Shown piece by piece: positions 8,044 to 13,885 of a DNA stretch of 13,885 bases. Origin of the DNA: Bacteroidales bacterium UBA3816. GTDB taxonomy: Bacteria; Bacteroidota; Bacteroidia; Bacteroidales; P3. The first letter of the stretch is position 1, and each line of letters opens with the position of its first letter. The stretch lies in assembly GCA_002368955.1 (NCBI GenBank), contig DFDY01000019.1, forward strand, positions 999 to 14,883. Reading direction: 5' to 3'. The notes beneath the pieces are model-generated. The model saw only the letters and a list, made by a program, of their open reading frames with translations. It was not told the DNA's origin and did not search any database. The translations under genes were made by a program, and so were the position numbers.

Positions 8044-8091
8044 TGCTGAATTCTATAATTTTGAGTGGCTGACGCCTACTGCACATAATAG

Positions 8092-8820
8092 TTACAAAAG
8101 GTCTTTCATGGTGAAGTAGCCCTTTTTGTCTTCCATAAACTCGCAGGCCAGCACAGCCCCCAGGGCCAGCCCCTTGCGGCTCTTGGCCGAGTGGCGCAGG
8201 GTGAGGGTGTCTATGTCGCTGTCGTACACCACTTCATGTATGCCGGGCACCTCCCCTTCGCGGATGGAGGTGATAGGCACCACGTCCTTCTTCATGCGGT
8301 GATGGCGGCCTTGGTCATGTTTCAGCTGCCACTCCTCCTTGCGGTCCAACTCCTCAATGATGTCGTTGGCCAGGGTGATGGCCGTGCCGCTGGGGGCATC
8401 GAGTTTGTGCACATGGTGGGTTTCGGTAATCTCCACCTGATAGTCCTCGTAGCGGTTCATCAGTTGTGCCAGACGGCGGTTGAGTTCGAACATGATGTTC
8501 ATGCCGATGCTGAAATTGGAGGCCACAAAAAGGGCTTGTCCCCGCATTTGGCAGTCGTGGACGACGCTCTCCAGCTGGTCGTACCAACCGGTGGTGCCCA
8601 CCACCACGGGCATGTCCAAGTCGAAGCAGCGCATGATGTTGCCCACCACCGTGGCAGGGGTGGAGAAGTCCACCGCAATGTCGCACTCGCGCAGGTCGTC
8701 CAGTTTGTTCATCCAGTCGTCTTCGTCGTCGATGGTGACGCCTATCTCGTGGCCGCGGTCTTCGGCAACGGCCTCAATGGCCTTGCCCATTTTGCCATAA
8801 CCTAATAGAGCTATTTTCAT
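8092..8820 (-). CDS. dapB: 4-hydroxy-tetrahydrodipicolinate reductase
   Basis: DapB reduces the dihydrodipicolinate-type intermediate with NAD(P)H in the lysine/meso-diaminopimelate pathway, which supplies peptidoglycan cross-links. The 242-residue protein has the nucleotide-binding G-Y-G-K-M-G-K loop (7-13), the V-G-T-T-G-W strand (74-79), A-S-N-F-S-I-G-M-N (100-108) and the catalytic block E-T-H-H-V-H-K-L-D-A-P-S-G-T-A (133-147). In that block His135 and Lys139 align with E. coli His159 and Lys163. S-I-R-E-G-E-V-P-G-I-H-E-V (195-207) is the conserved C-terminal dimer region. Length and motifs are complete. ATG 8820 is preceded by a -7 box at 8847-8854, so dapB probably starts its own transcript, possibly including the two transporter genes 48 bases downstream. 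Confidence 0.95.
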   Translation of the reverse strand: MKIALLGYGKMGKAIEAVAEDRGHEIGVTIDDEDDWMNKLDDLRECDIAVDFSTPATVVGNIMRCFDLDMPVVVGTTGWYDQLESVVHDCQMRGQALFVASNFSIGMNIMFELNRRLAQLMNRYEDYQVEITETHHVHKLDAPSGTAITLANDIIEELDRKEEWQLKHDQGRHHRMKKDVVPITSIREGEVPGIHEVVYDSDIDTLTLRHSAKSRKGLALGAVLACEFMEDKKGYFTMKDLL

Positions 8821-8846
8821 ATCGTGATTGTCATAAAATGGATTTG

Positions 8847-8854
8847 CAAAGATA
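8847..8854 (-). promoter_or_regulatory. Putative -7 promoter box upstream of dapB
   Basis: The minus strand reads TATCTTTG followed by C, a close match to the Bacteroidota -7 consensus TAnnTTTG. It lies 26 bases upstream of the dapB ATG in the 45-base gap after the SGNH-like gene. An A-run precedes it; no -33 box stands out at the usual spacing. Confidence 0.55.
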
Positions 8855-8865
8855 CAACTTTTTTT

Positions 8866-9837
8866 TCAATTACGGGATCTCAAAGCATCGGCCAGCCGGT
8901 CGGCCACAATCTGCCGGCCGCGGTAGAGAAAATGCTCCGTGGTCCAGTCGCGGTCGCGGAAAAGGCTGTCCGGCACCGCCTCTAGATTGTTGACCACGGT
9001 GGCACCCATGCGGGCATAGCGTTGTTCCAGCAGCTGGGCATTGGCGCGCATGAGGGTGGTGAGATCGGGACCCACCAGGCTGTCGGCCCACTCCATGTCT
9101 TCGGGCAGGAGGTTGAAGACTAGGTGCCATCCCCGTTGCTCGGCCAAGCGCACAATGCGGTCGAAGTCACGCACACGTGGGTTGTGGAGGGTGTCGATGG
9201 TAAAGGCAAAATTGCGTACAAAGATGCCAGCAATGGGGTCGACGTCAGCGGTGAGGCTGTCAGCCCAGCGGGGCACCGAAGGATGGCCCGGCAGCGGGTG
9301 CCCCTCCCAGTAGTGGCCCATCTGCTCGTAGCGCTGCTGTTCGGTCTTGATATCGTAGGCCTTGAACGAGAGGGCCGCGCGGTTCAGCAGCGGCGGCCGC
9401 GGCCGGAGCATGACCATACGTTTCTGCAAGGCCGTCTCTAGGGGCGAATAGATCCACCCCGGGGAAAAGGAGCGCAGGTTCATGGTCACCACCACGGTGC
9501 CGATGGGGCAGTCCTGGCGCAGGTTTTTGAGCAGCAGGTAGTACACCTCGGCGTGGGAGGCGTCATGGGTCATGTCGGCCACATGCTTCTCGGGAAAATG
9601 GCGGCCCAGCAGATGGCTTATCCATGCCGTGTCGGTATCGTCGAGGCCGTAGGTGTGGTTGGACGATTCGCCCAGATAGAGGATGTCGGCCCCCGTGGCG
9701 TTGATGCGGTCCACCTGCTTGGCCAATGGACCGCTGTAGGCCATGCGGTCGTGGTGCCAAAAGCAAAGCTCATAGACTCCCTCGGCCAGCAGGACGAGCA
9801 GCAACAGCAGCAGGATGGTTTTGAGTGCGGTTTTCAT
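8866..9837 (-). CDS. Membrane-anchored SGNH-like protein, partner of the MBOAT acyltransferase
   Basis: The 323-residue protein has an N-terminal hydrophobic segment (about 5-19, poly-Leu) without a clear cleavage site, so it is probably a membrane-anchored periplasmic protein. The first motif, I-L-Y-L-G-E-S-S-N (52-60), resembles the block I nucleophile region of DltD/AlgJ-type SGNH proteins, with Ser58 the likely nucleophile. A C-terminal D297-W-T-T-E-H302 followed by an amphipathic helix resembles block V, but the Asp-His spacing is longer than the usual DxxH. The gene starts three bases after the MBOAT stop (TGA-CCC-ATG), a strong sign of coupled translation. In known systems (AlgI/AlgJ-X, PatA/PatB, DltB/DltD) the MBOAT passes acyl groups across the membrane and the SGNH partner transfers them to a polymer. 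The acceptor here is unknown and sequence similarity is only at motif level. Confidence 0.7.
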   Translation of the reverse strand: MKTALKTILLLLLLVLLAEGVYELCFWHHDRMAYSGPLAKQVDRINATGADILYLGESSNHTYGLDDTDTAWISHLLGRHFPEKHVADMTHDASHAEVYYLLLKNLRQDCPIGTVVVTMNLRSFSPGWIYSPLETALQKRMVMLRPRPPLLNRAALSFKAYDIKTEQQRYEQMGHYWEGHPLPGHPSVPRWADSLTADVDPIAGIFVRNFAFTIDTLHNPRVRDFDRIVRLAEQRGWHLVFNLLPEDMEWADSLVGPDLTTLMRANAQLLEQRYARMGATVVNNLEAVPDSLFRDRDWTTEHFLYRGRQIVADRLADALRSRN

Positions 9838-9840
9838 GGG

Positions 9841-11214
9841 TCAGAACTGGAAATAGATGAATGGGAAAGCCTCCACGCTGGCAAAGGCCACCGTGCAGAA
9901 GGCCAGCAGGAAACAGACTGCCCACCGCACCGCAGGATGCTGCCGGATGCACCAATGGTCAAAGCGTGTGTGGCGCAGGAGCATATCTCCCAGGACGAAG
10001 AGCAGCAGGAAGAGGATTGTGGGGGTCTCCAGCCCCGGCATGGCGTGCAGCCCGCTGTTGTGCCACAGAGCCGCAAAGAGGTCCTTCAGCTGTCCAAACC
10101 CTTCGGCCCTGAAGATAGACCACAGCAGCGTGACGGCCACGAAGACCCACCCCCGCTGGGCCCAGCGGACCCACCCAGAGGGCCGGCGGTCGGCGGCTCC
10201 ACGCCTATGTCCACGCAACTTGGCGGGCAACCCTTCGGCCAGCAGCAGTAGGCCGTGCATGCCGCCCCAGACCACAAAAGTCCAGTTGGCCCCATGCCAG
10301 AGGCCGCTCAACAGGAAGACCACCATGATGTTCAGCATCCAGCGCGAGACACCCACACGGCTGCCACCCAGGGGAATGTAGACATAGTCGCGAAACCAGC
10401 TGGAAAGCGAGATGTGCCAGCGGTGCCAAAACTCGCCTACCGAGGTGCTGAGATAGGGGGCGCGGAAGTTGTCCATCAGGTCGTAGCCCATGGCCTTGGC
10501 ACACCCCAGGGCAATGGTGCTGTAGCCAAAGAAATCGCAATAGATTTGGAACGAGTAGAACACCAGTCCCAGGGCAATGGCGCCGCTGCCGTACTGCTCG
10601 GGCTGGGCATAGATTTGGTCGACATATCCGGCCAGATTGTCGGCCACCACCATCTTGGCAAAAAGGCCGAAGAGGATGAGCATCACACCGCGCTGAAGGT
10701 TCTCTGGTTTGAAAGGCTGGTCGATGTGCAGCTGCCGCAACAAGTTCTGTGGACGCTCAATGGGGCCGGTGACCAGCTGCGGATAAAACATAACATACAG
10801 GGAATAGAAGCCAAAATGCCGCTCGGGTTCCTGATGGCCGCGATAGACTTCTATCACGTAGCTGAGGCTCTGGAAGGTGTGGAAAGAAAGACCGATGGGC
10901 AGCAGCAGATGGCTCTCGTGGAAAAGGCCCTGATACTTGAACACAAAAAGGACCGCGAGGGTGGACACAATGCTGGCTACCAGCCAGGCCCGCTTGCGGC
11001 GGGGCCGCAGGCGGTGGCGGTGAATCATCCGCGCGGCAGAGTAGTCGATGAGGATTGTGACCAGCAGGATGAGGATGTAGACCGGCTTGAACCACATGTA
11101 AAAAAAACAGCTGGCCGCCAACAGCCAGCCCCACCGCCACCGGTAGGGCAACAGATAGTAAACCAGTGTCACCACTGGAAAGAATATCATGAACGGCAGT
11201 GAGTTAAAAAGCAT
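9841..11214 (-). CDS. MBOAT-family O-acyltransferase, AlgI-like
   Basis: The 457-residue polytopic inner-membrane protein begins M-L-F-N-S-L-P-F-M-I-F-F-P-V, the standard start of the AlgI/DltB group. Diagnostic motifs are L-P-I-G-L-S-F-H-T-F-Q (about 105-115), Y-P-Q-L-V-T-G-P-I-E-R-P (144-155), F-W-H-R-W-H-I-S-L-S-S-W-F-R-D-Y (262-277), and S-G-L-W-H-G-A-N-W (303-311), in which His307 is the conserved catalytic histidine. The family moves acyl groups, usually acetyl, across the membrane for O-acylation of polysaccharide, peptidoglycan or teichoic acid. Its SGNH-like partner follows three bases later. No polysaccharide synthesis genes are in view, so the acceptor is not known. It begins 180 bases after the upstream lipoprotein stop; that gap is filled by two hairpin-forming repeats and shows no promoter box. 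Confidence 0.92.
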   Translation of the reverse strand: MLFNSLPFMIFFPVVTLVYYLLPYRWRWGWLLAASCFFYMWFKPVYILILLVTILIDYSAARMIHRHRLRPRRKRAWLVASIVSTLAVLFVFKYQGLFHESHLLLPIGLSFHTFQSLSYVIEVYRGHQEPERHFGFYSLYVMFYPQLVTGPIERPQNLLRQLHIDQPFKPENLQRGVMLILFGLFAKMVVADNLAGYVDQIYAQPEQYGSGAIALGLVFYSFQIYCDFFGYSTIALGCAKAMGYDLMDNFRAPYLSTSVGEFWHRWHISLSSWFRDYVYIPLGGSRVGVSRWMLNIMVVFLLSGLWHGANWTFVVWGGMHGLLLLAEGLPAKLRGHRRGAADRRPSGWVRWAQRGWVFVAVTLLWSIFRAEGFGQLKDLFAALWHNSGLHAMPGLETPTILFLLLFVLGDMLLRHTRFDHWCIRQHPAVRWAVCFLLAFCTVAFASVEAFPFIYFQF

Positions 11215-11228
11215 AGTGGGTCAAAACC

Positions 11229-11294
11229 CTGAATCCTGAACTCTGAATCCTGTGTGGATGCGGCCCCACTCAGGATTCAGAACCCAGGATTCAG
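11229..11294. repeat. Palindromic element with 24-base arms
   Basis: The left arm 11229-11252 and right arm 11271-11294 are inverted copies: 10 paired bases, a 3-base mismatch, then 11 paired bases. After a T-T mismatch the stem continues with GTGG (11254-11257) and CCAC (11266-11269), leaving ATGCGGCC as the tip. The left arm is built of 7-base modules: TGAATCC, TGAACTC, TGAATCC. The loop carries GATGCGG, also found in the core of the heptamer elements. It sits in the gap before the MBOAT gene and could act on the transcript as a terminator-like or processing hairpin, although no T-run follows directly on the minus strand. Confidence 0.8.
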
Positions 11295-11301
11295 TATTTT
11301 A

Positions 11302-11390
11302 GAATTGAGAATTGAGAATTGGGAATTGAGAATTGAGAATTGGGAATTGGGAATTGGCTTCCGCATCTGAATAATTCTCCATCCATTCTG
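11302..11390 (-). repeat. Heptanucleotide inverted-array element, copy B
   Basis: Eight uninterrupted heptamers (GAATTGA or GAATTGG) run from 11302 to 11357 on the plus strand. A core follows at 11358-11373 (CTTCCGCATCTGAATA), then a short complementary arm ATTCTCC-ATCCATTCTG (11374-11390). On the minus strand the element begins four bases after the TAA of the lipoprotein gene (11395-11397), so it forms the start of that gene's 3' untranslated region. The core and the order of parts match copies A and C in the same orientation. An A+T-rich 7-base gap separates it from the palindrome at 11229-11294. Confidence 0.85.
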
Positions 11391-11394
11391 TTTT

Positions 11395-12906
11395 TTATTC
11401 TTTGTTTCTCACGGGGCGCACCGCCAGGCCGCAGCTGCGGTCTTGGCTGTAGGAGGACTGCAGGCCGCTGCTGCCGAAACAGATACTTCTGGCATACTGC
11501 TCGCCTACCACACTGGAGGACCAGTAAAAGCCGTTGGTCCCTACATAGCCCACCTTGCGGCTCATGCGCATACCTGACGTGGTCAGAAAGACAGCCCCGG
11601 CCGCCTGCATCTGGTTCCACTGCGCCATGGTATAGTTATTGCCCAGCCAACCCGTTTGTGCCGCATTGAAGGAGATGCCCTGCGGCATAGTATAGGTGTC
11701 GGGCAGAATGATGAGGCCGTGAATGCCCGACACGGTGGCCGAACCCCATTTCTTGGCAGCATTGGAGCGGCCGGTGAAGAGGTAGGCCCACTCGGTGGCG
11801 GTGAGGGTGCGCCAGGTGCCAGCCCGGTTGCCGCCATTGCTGATGGCCATAGTGCTCCAGTCGACGGTGTCGAAATAGTCGGTATAGCGGGAGGAATAAT
11901 TAGTGGGATTGCTGCCCGTGCCCCAGCCAAAGAGGTCTATCCAGCCACCATAGGAGGCACTAATCTTGCTGTTGGCCGACCCTATGTAGCTGTATTGTTG
12001 CTCGGCAAAACGCCATGTGCCGGTGCTGGGCTGATATTGCAGGTTGCCCTGCGAGAAGTGTACCTGAATGTCTGCACTGACCGAGAAAAGGCCTGTGAGC
12101 GTGCCTTCGTGCAGGGGCTCCATAAAGGCGAGTTCGTCATTGCTGAAAGTGAGTGTGGAATATTTGCTGCGTTGGATAACCACGTCGGTGCCGACATTAA
12201 TCATGCAATAGCGGCTGTCGCTGGTGTTGATTTCAATCTGCAGGCCGCTGTACGTCCCTGCGGGCAGGGCGATATAGAAACTATGGCCGCCTCCAATGTC
12301 CTGGGGTGAAGTGCATTCGAGCGTCACCACATTGGAACCGCCCATGGTGTGATTGAGCGAGGGATTGCCGCCACTGCTGTTCACCCTGAAGGTGCCGCTG
12401 ATGATGGTGCCTGCCGAGACCTTGATGGAGGAGATACTGGTATTGGCCTTGGTCAGATGCACGCGCAGGGCGCCGCAAAGGTTGCGGAACTGGAGGTTCT
12501 CGTCGTTGCTCTCGGCAAACATGGGCAGGTAGTGCAGGCCGCCGTCCTCGTTGCGCTGCGTGGTGGGCAGGGCCACGTTGGTGCCGTCGCTGCTCAGCGT
12601 GGAGGGATAGAAAGCACGGCAGGGAGCCGATACATCGCTGCCCCCCACGCGGACAAAAGTGGCCGACGAGGGAGGGTTGTGAGGATTGGCCGTATAGGTG
12701 CCGCTACCGCCCTCTCCGAATATTATTATCTGGTCGTTCTTGGCCCACTTCATTTCGCTAATGGCACCCTGCGTGCTCGAATAGTTCTCCAGCGTGGCCT
12801 CAAACTCGTTGCCACCCAACCCCTCGGGTTTGCAAGAGAACAACATAGCTGTTTCCGCCAAAGCCACAAGGGACAAAAGCAAAAATATAAAAGCATTCTT
12901 TTTCAT
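11395..12906 (-). CDS. Secreted lipoprotein: fimbrillin-like N-terminal half and FISUMP-like C-terminal domain
   Basis: The 503-residue protein starts with a lipoprotein signal ending M-L-F-S before Cys25. Residues about 34-265 resemble fimbrillin-type Bacteroidales surface proteins: M-K-W-A-K-N-D-Q-I-I-I-F, a central L-R-V-H-L strand and F-Y-I-A-L-P-A-G-T-Y (210-219). Residues about 270-503 form a second domain starting G-L-F-S-V-S-A, with V-H-F-S-Q-G-N-L-Q-Y-Q, W-R-F-A-E-Q-Q-Y, W-R-T-L-T-A-T-E-W-A-Y-L-F, G-L-I-I-L-P-D, Y-W-S-S-S and a terminal L-A-V-R-P-V-R. This pattern is like the Fibrobacter succinogenes major paralogous (FISUMP) domain common in Bacteroidales surface proteins, thought to have a C-type-lectin-like fold. 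The function is unknown; surface exposure or binding is inference. ATG 12906 is chosen over ATG 12999 because it gives the signal peptide and leaves room for a promoter at 12966-12973. Confidence 0.8.
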   Translation of the reverse strand: MKKNAFIFLLLSLVALAETAMLFSCKPEGLGGNEFEATLENYSSTQGAISEMKWAKNDQIIIFGEGGSGTYTANPHNPPSSATFVRVGGSDVSAPCRAFYPSTLSSDGTNVALPTTQRNEDGGLHYLPMFAESNDENLQFRNLCGALRVHLTKANTSISSIKVSAGTIISGTFRVNSSGGNPSLNHTMGGSNVVTLECTSPQDIGGGHSFYIALPAGTYSGLQIEINTSDSRYCMINVGTDVVIQRSKYSTLTFSNDELAFMEPLHEGTLTGLFSVSADIQVHFSQGNLQYQPSTGTWRFAEQQYSYIGSANSKISASYGGWIDLFGWGTGSNPTNYSSRYTDYFDTVDWSTMAISNGGNRAGTWRTLTATEWAYLFTGRSNAAKKWGSATVSGIHGLIILPDTYTMPQGISFNAAQTGWLGNNYTMAQWNQMQAAGAVFLTTSGMRMSRKVGYVGTNGFYWSSSVVGEQYARSICFGSSGLQSSYSQDRSCGLAVRPVRNKE

Positions 12907-12965
12907 AGTCTTACATCTATAATTAATAAATAAAGCAGTGTCACAAAACAACACCAATGCGACTG

Positions 12966-12973
12966 CAAAAATA
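12966..12973 (-). promoter_or_regulatory. Putative -7 promoter box upstream of the FISUMP-like lipoprotein
   Basis: The minus strand reads TATTTTTG followed by C, matching TAnnTTTG, 59 bases upstream of the chosen ATG 12906. This leaves a 5' untranslated region of roughly 50 bases and supports 12906 over 12999 as the start. No -33 box is evident. Confidence 0.5.
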
Positions 12974-13028
12974 CAAATAAAAAATGATATATCAGCCATC
13001 TGAGACGATTTTTTTCTCTGGGCGCTTC

Positions 13029-13189
13029 AAATTGAGAATGGAGAATTGAGAATTGAGAGTTGAGAATTGAGAATTGAGAATTGAGAGTTGAGAATTGAGA
13101 ATTGAGAATTGAGAATTGGGAATTGAGAATTGAGAATTGGGAATCGGCTTCCGCTTCCGCATCTGGCTAATTCTCCATTCTCTATTCAA
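13029..13189 (-). repeat. Heptanucleotide inverted-array element, copy C (17 heptamers)
   Basis: This is the longest copy. Seventeen consecutive heptamers run from 13029 to 13147 on the plus strand without a single-base slip. Most are GAATTGA, with GAATTGG, GAGTTGA, GAATGGA and GAATCGG variants. The two GAGTTGA units are 28 bases apart, suggesting duplication of a four-unit block. The core (13148-13169) carries a duplicated CTTCCG compared with copy B. The complementary short arm ATTCTCC-ATTCTCT-ATTCAA ends at about 13189. It is upstream of the lipoprotein promoter and next to the insertion sequence. Confidence 0.88.
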
Positions 13190-13204
13190 ATAATATTATT
13201 GGTG

Positions 13205-13233
13205 TCCGATAAAAATAAAGAACAGTCATCGGA
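13205..13233. repeat. Short inverted repeat in the insertion-sequence end
   Basis: TCCGAT at 13205-13210 and ATCGGA at 13228-13233 can pair across a 17-base A+T-rich loop. It may be part of the transposase-binding end or a weak terminator for the transposase transcript; a 6-base stem alone is limited evidence. Confidence 0.35.
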
Positions 13234-13305
13234 AAATGCTAAATTGTTGATGTATAGGCCTAATGATTCTGGCGAAACGGCAATCAAGAAAAGCAAGCCC
13301 CACAC

Positions 13306-13885
13306 TCAAAACTCTAACTCCAACTGACCAGTGTCGGCCATACATCGTTCAGCGTTGATTCTTTCCCAGGTCCGCTCCGGATTTTCAAGGAAACTGAAGA
13401 TGTCGACGTAGTACATCAACATTTGCCTCACTGCGGTGACGAGGTTGGAGAAAGCCCACCGCCGCTTTACCTTGCGGTTCACCACCGTAAGCAGCAGGTT
13501 GGCAATCAAACAGACCCATATTTGAGACTCGATGGCATTGACACTTTCACCGTAGAAATACTTCAGTGGAAAGTTTTGTTTCAGCTGCTTGAAGAGCAGC
13601 TCTATCTGCCATCGGTTGTCGTAGATGTCGATGATCTCCTGTTCGGCAAGGTCAAAGTTGTTGGTCAGCAACGTGGCATGCTTTCCGTCCTCGTTCCAGA
13701 ATTCTATCATGCGGGCAGTGTGCACGACATCGTCTTTGGCGAATTGTACCATGCTGATCGTCATCTCCACCAGGCCGCCATGAGTCACCAGTGTCGTTGA
13801 GGACAAGGTGCGGAATGTCAGGTTCTTCTTCATCTTGGTAACATAACACACCCTTTCATATGTAAGTCTCTCCATCTCGGCGTAG
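13306..13885 (-). CDS. IS4-family DDE transposase, C-terminal part, cut by window edge
   Basis: About 193 residues are visible, from Y-A-E-M-E-R-L at the edge to the stop TGA at 13306. The frame is open to the edge, so the ATG at 13875 is probably internal; family members are about 370-400 residues. The signature Y-x2-R-x3-E-x6-K of IS4 transposases is complete in Y-D-N-R-W-Q-I-E-L-L-F-K-Q-L-K, with the Glu being the third member of the DDE catalytic triad; the two Asp residues would lie upstream. V-C-Y-V-T-K-M-K-K-N-L, L-L-T-N-N-F-D-L and N-F-P-L-K-Y-F-Y-G-E-S also match the Bacteroidota group whose N-terminus is DUF4372. The part seen has no frameshift or stop and could be active. Confidence 0.9.
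   Translation of the reverse strand, partial: YAEMERLTYERVCYVTKMKKNLTFRTLSSTTLVTHGGLVEMTISMVQFAKDDVVHTARMIEFWNEDGKHATLLTNNFDLAEQEIIDIYDNRWQIELLFKQLKQNFPLKYFYGESVNAIESQIWVCLIANLLLTVVNRKVKRRWAFSNLVTAVRQMLMYYVDIFSFLENPERTWERINAERCMADTGQLELEF

Larger units (their letters stand above)
12907..13305. other. 399-base intergenic region: promoter, heptamer element C and insertion-sequence end
   Basis: Reading from the lipoprotein gene outward: an A+T-rich leader with the promoter box (12907-13010), heptamer element copy C (13029-13189), a 12-base perfect palindrome AATAATATTATT (13189-13200), the probable insertion-sequence end (from about 13201), and the non-coding tail of the insertion sequence up to the transposase stop at 13306. 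The short open frames here are products of the stop-free heptamer strand and are not genes. Confidence 0.6.
13201..13885 (-). mobile_element. IS4-family insertion sequence, transposase 3' half and right end
   Basis: The transposase gene enters from the window edge and stops at 13306. About 100 bases of non-coding DNA follow, ending near GGTGTCCGATAAA (13201-13213), where sequence character changes to the heptamer element. TCCGAT (13205-13210) and ATCGGA (13228-13233) form an inverted pair inside this end. The exact boundary is a guess, because the opposite terminal repeat and the target duplication are outside the window. Confidence 0.65.

Noticed and set aside
11229..11294. Palindrome as a standard rho-independent terminator for the lipoprotein gene
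   Set aside because: On the minus strand the stem is followed by AGGGTTTTGA rather than a clear T-run, and the arms are much longer and more modular than ordinary terminators.
11291..11620. 109-codon minus-strand frame covering the lipoprotein 3' end and heptamer copy B
   Set aside because: It is out of frame with the lipoprotein and ends in translated heptamer repeats; it is a by-product of the stop-free array.
12992..13189. 65-codon minus-strand frame rich in N-S-Q-F-S-I-L repeats
   Set aside because: It is open because the heptamer unit has no stop on this strand. It has no promoter box or conserved part of its own, so it is treated as repeat DNA.

Overview
The window looks like chromosomal DNA from a member of the Bacteroidales (phylum Bacteroidota). 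The grounds are the gliding-family lipoprotein gldH sitting between a RicT/PSP1 gene and a class A penicillin-binding protein, promoter -7 boxes of the Bacteroidota form TAnnTTTG (5939-5946, 8847-8854, 12966-12973), weak Shine-Dalgarno signals, and a fimbrillin-like lipoprotein. Every convincing gene lies on the minus strand, so transcription runs from high to low coordinates. Coding DNA is G+C-rich, while the spacers are A+T-rich.

Layout in the direction of transcription: (1) 13885-13201 is the 3' half of an IS4-family insertion sequence. (2) 13189-13029 is a heptanucleotide repeat element (copy C), followed by a promoter and a secreted lipoprotein with a C-terminal FISUMP-like domain (12906-11395). 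(3) 11390-11229 holds two hairpin-forming repeats back to back: heptamer element copy B and an unrelated-sequence palindrome with a similar layout. (4) 11214-8866 is an MBOAT O-acyltransferase and, three bases later, an SGNH-like partner; such pairs usually acylate envelope polysaccharides. (5) 8820-6302 is dapB (lysine/diaminopimelate synthesis) and then a FecCD-type ABC permease and its ATPase. (6) 6301-5919 is a 383-base spacer with no gene I can support. (7) 5918 to position 1 is a compact cluster holB - ricT - gldH - PBP1A - rlmN, covering replication clamp loading, an Fe-S/RNA-related factor, an envelope lipoprotein, peptidoglycan synthesis and rRNA methylation.

The most unusual feature is the heptanucleotide element, present three times in the same orientation. 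Read on the minus strand it is a short purine-rich arm of GAATGGA-like heptamers, a conserved core around CAGATGCGGAAGC, and a longer array of TCAATTC/CCAATTC heptamers roughly complementary to the first arm. Copy A lies inside the rlmN reading frame and stays open to the window edge, so a housekeeping enzyme may carry a translated seven-residue repeat (N-S-Q-F-P-I-P). Because 7 is not a multiple of 3, gain or loss of one heptamer would shift the frame, while the array itself encodes the same cyclic peptide in all three frames. Whether rlmN resumes correctly beyond position 1 cannot be seen here and is the key open question.
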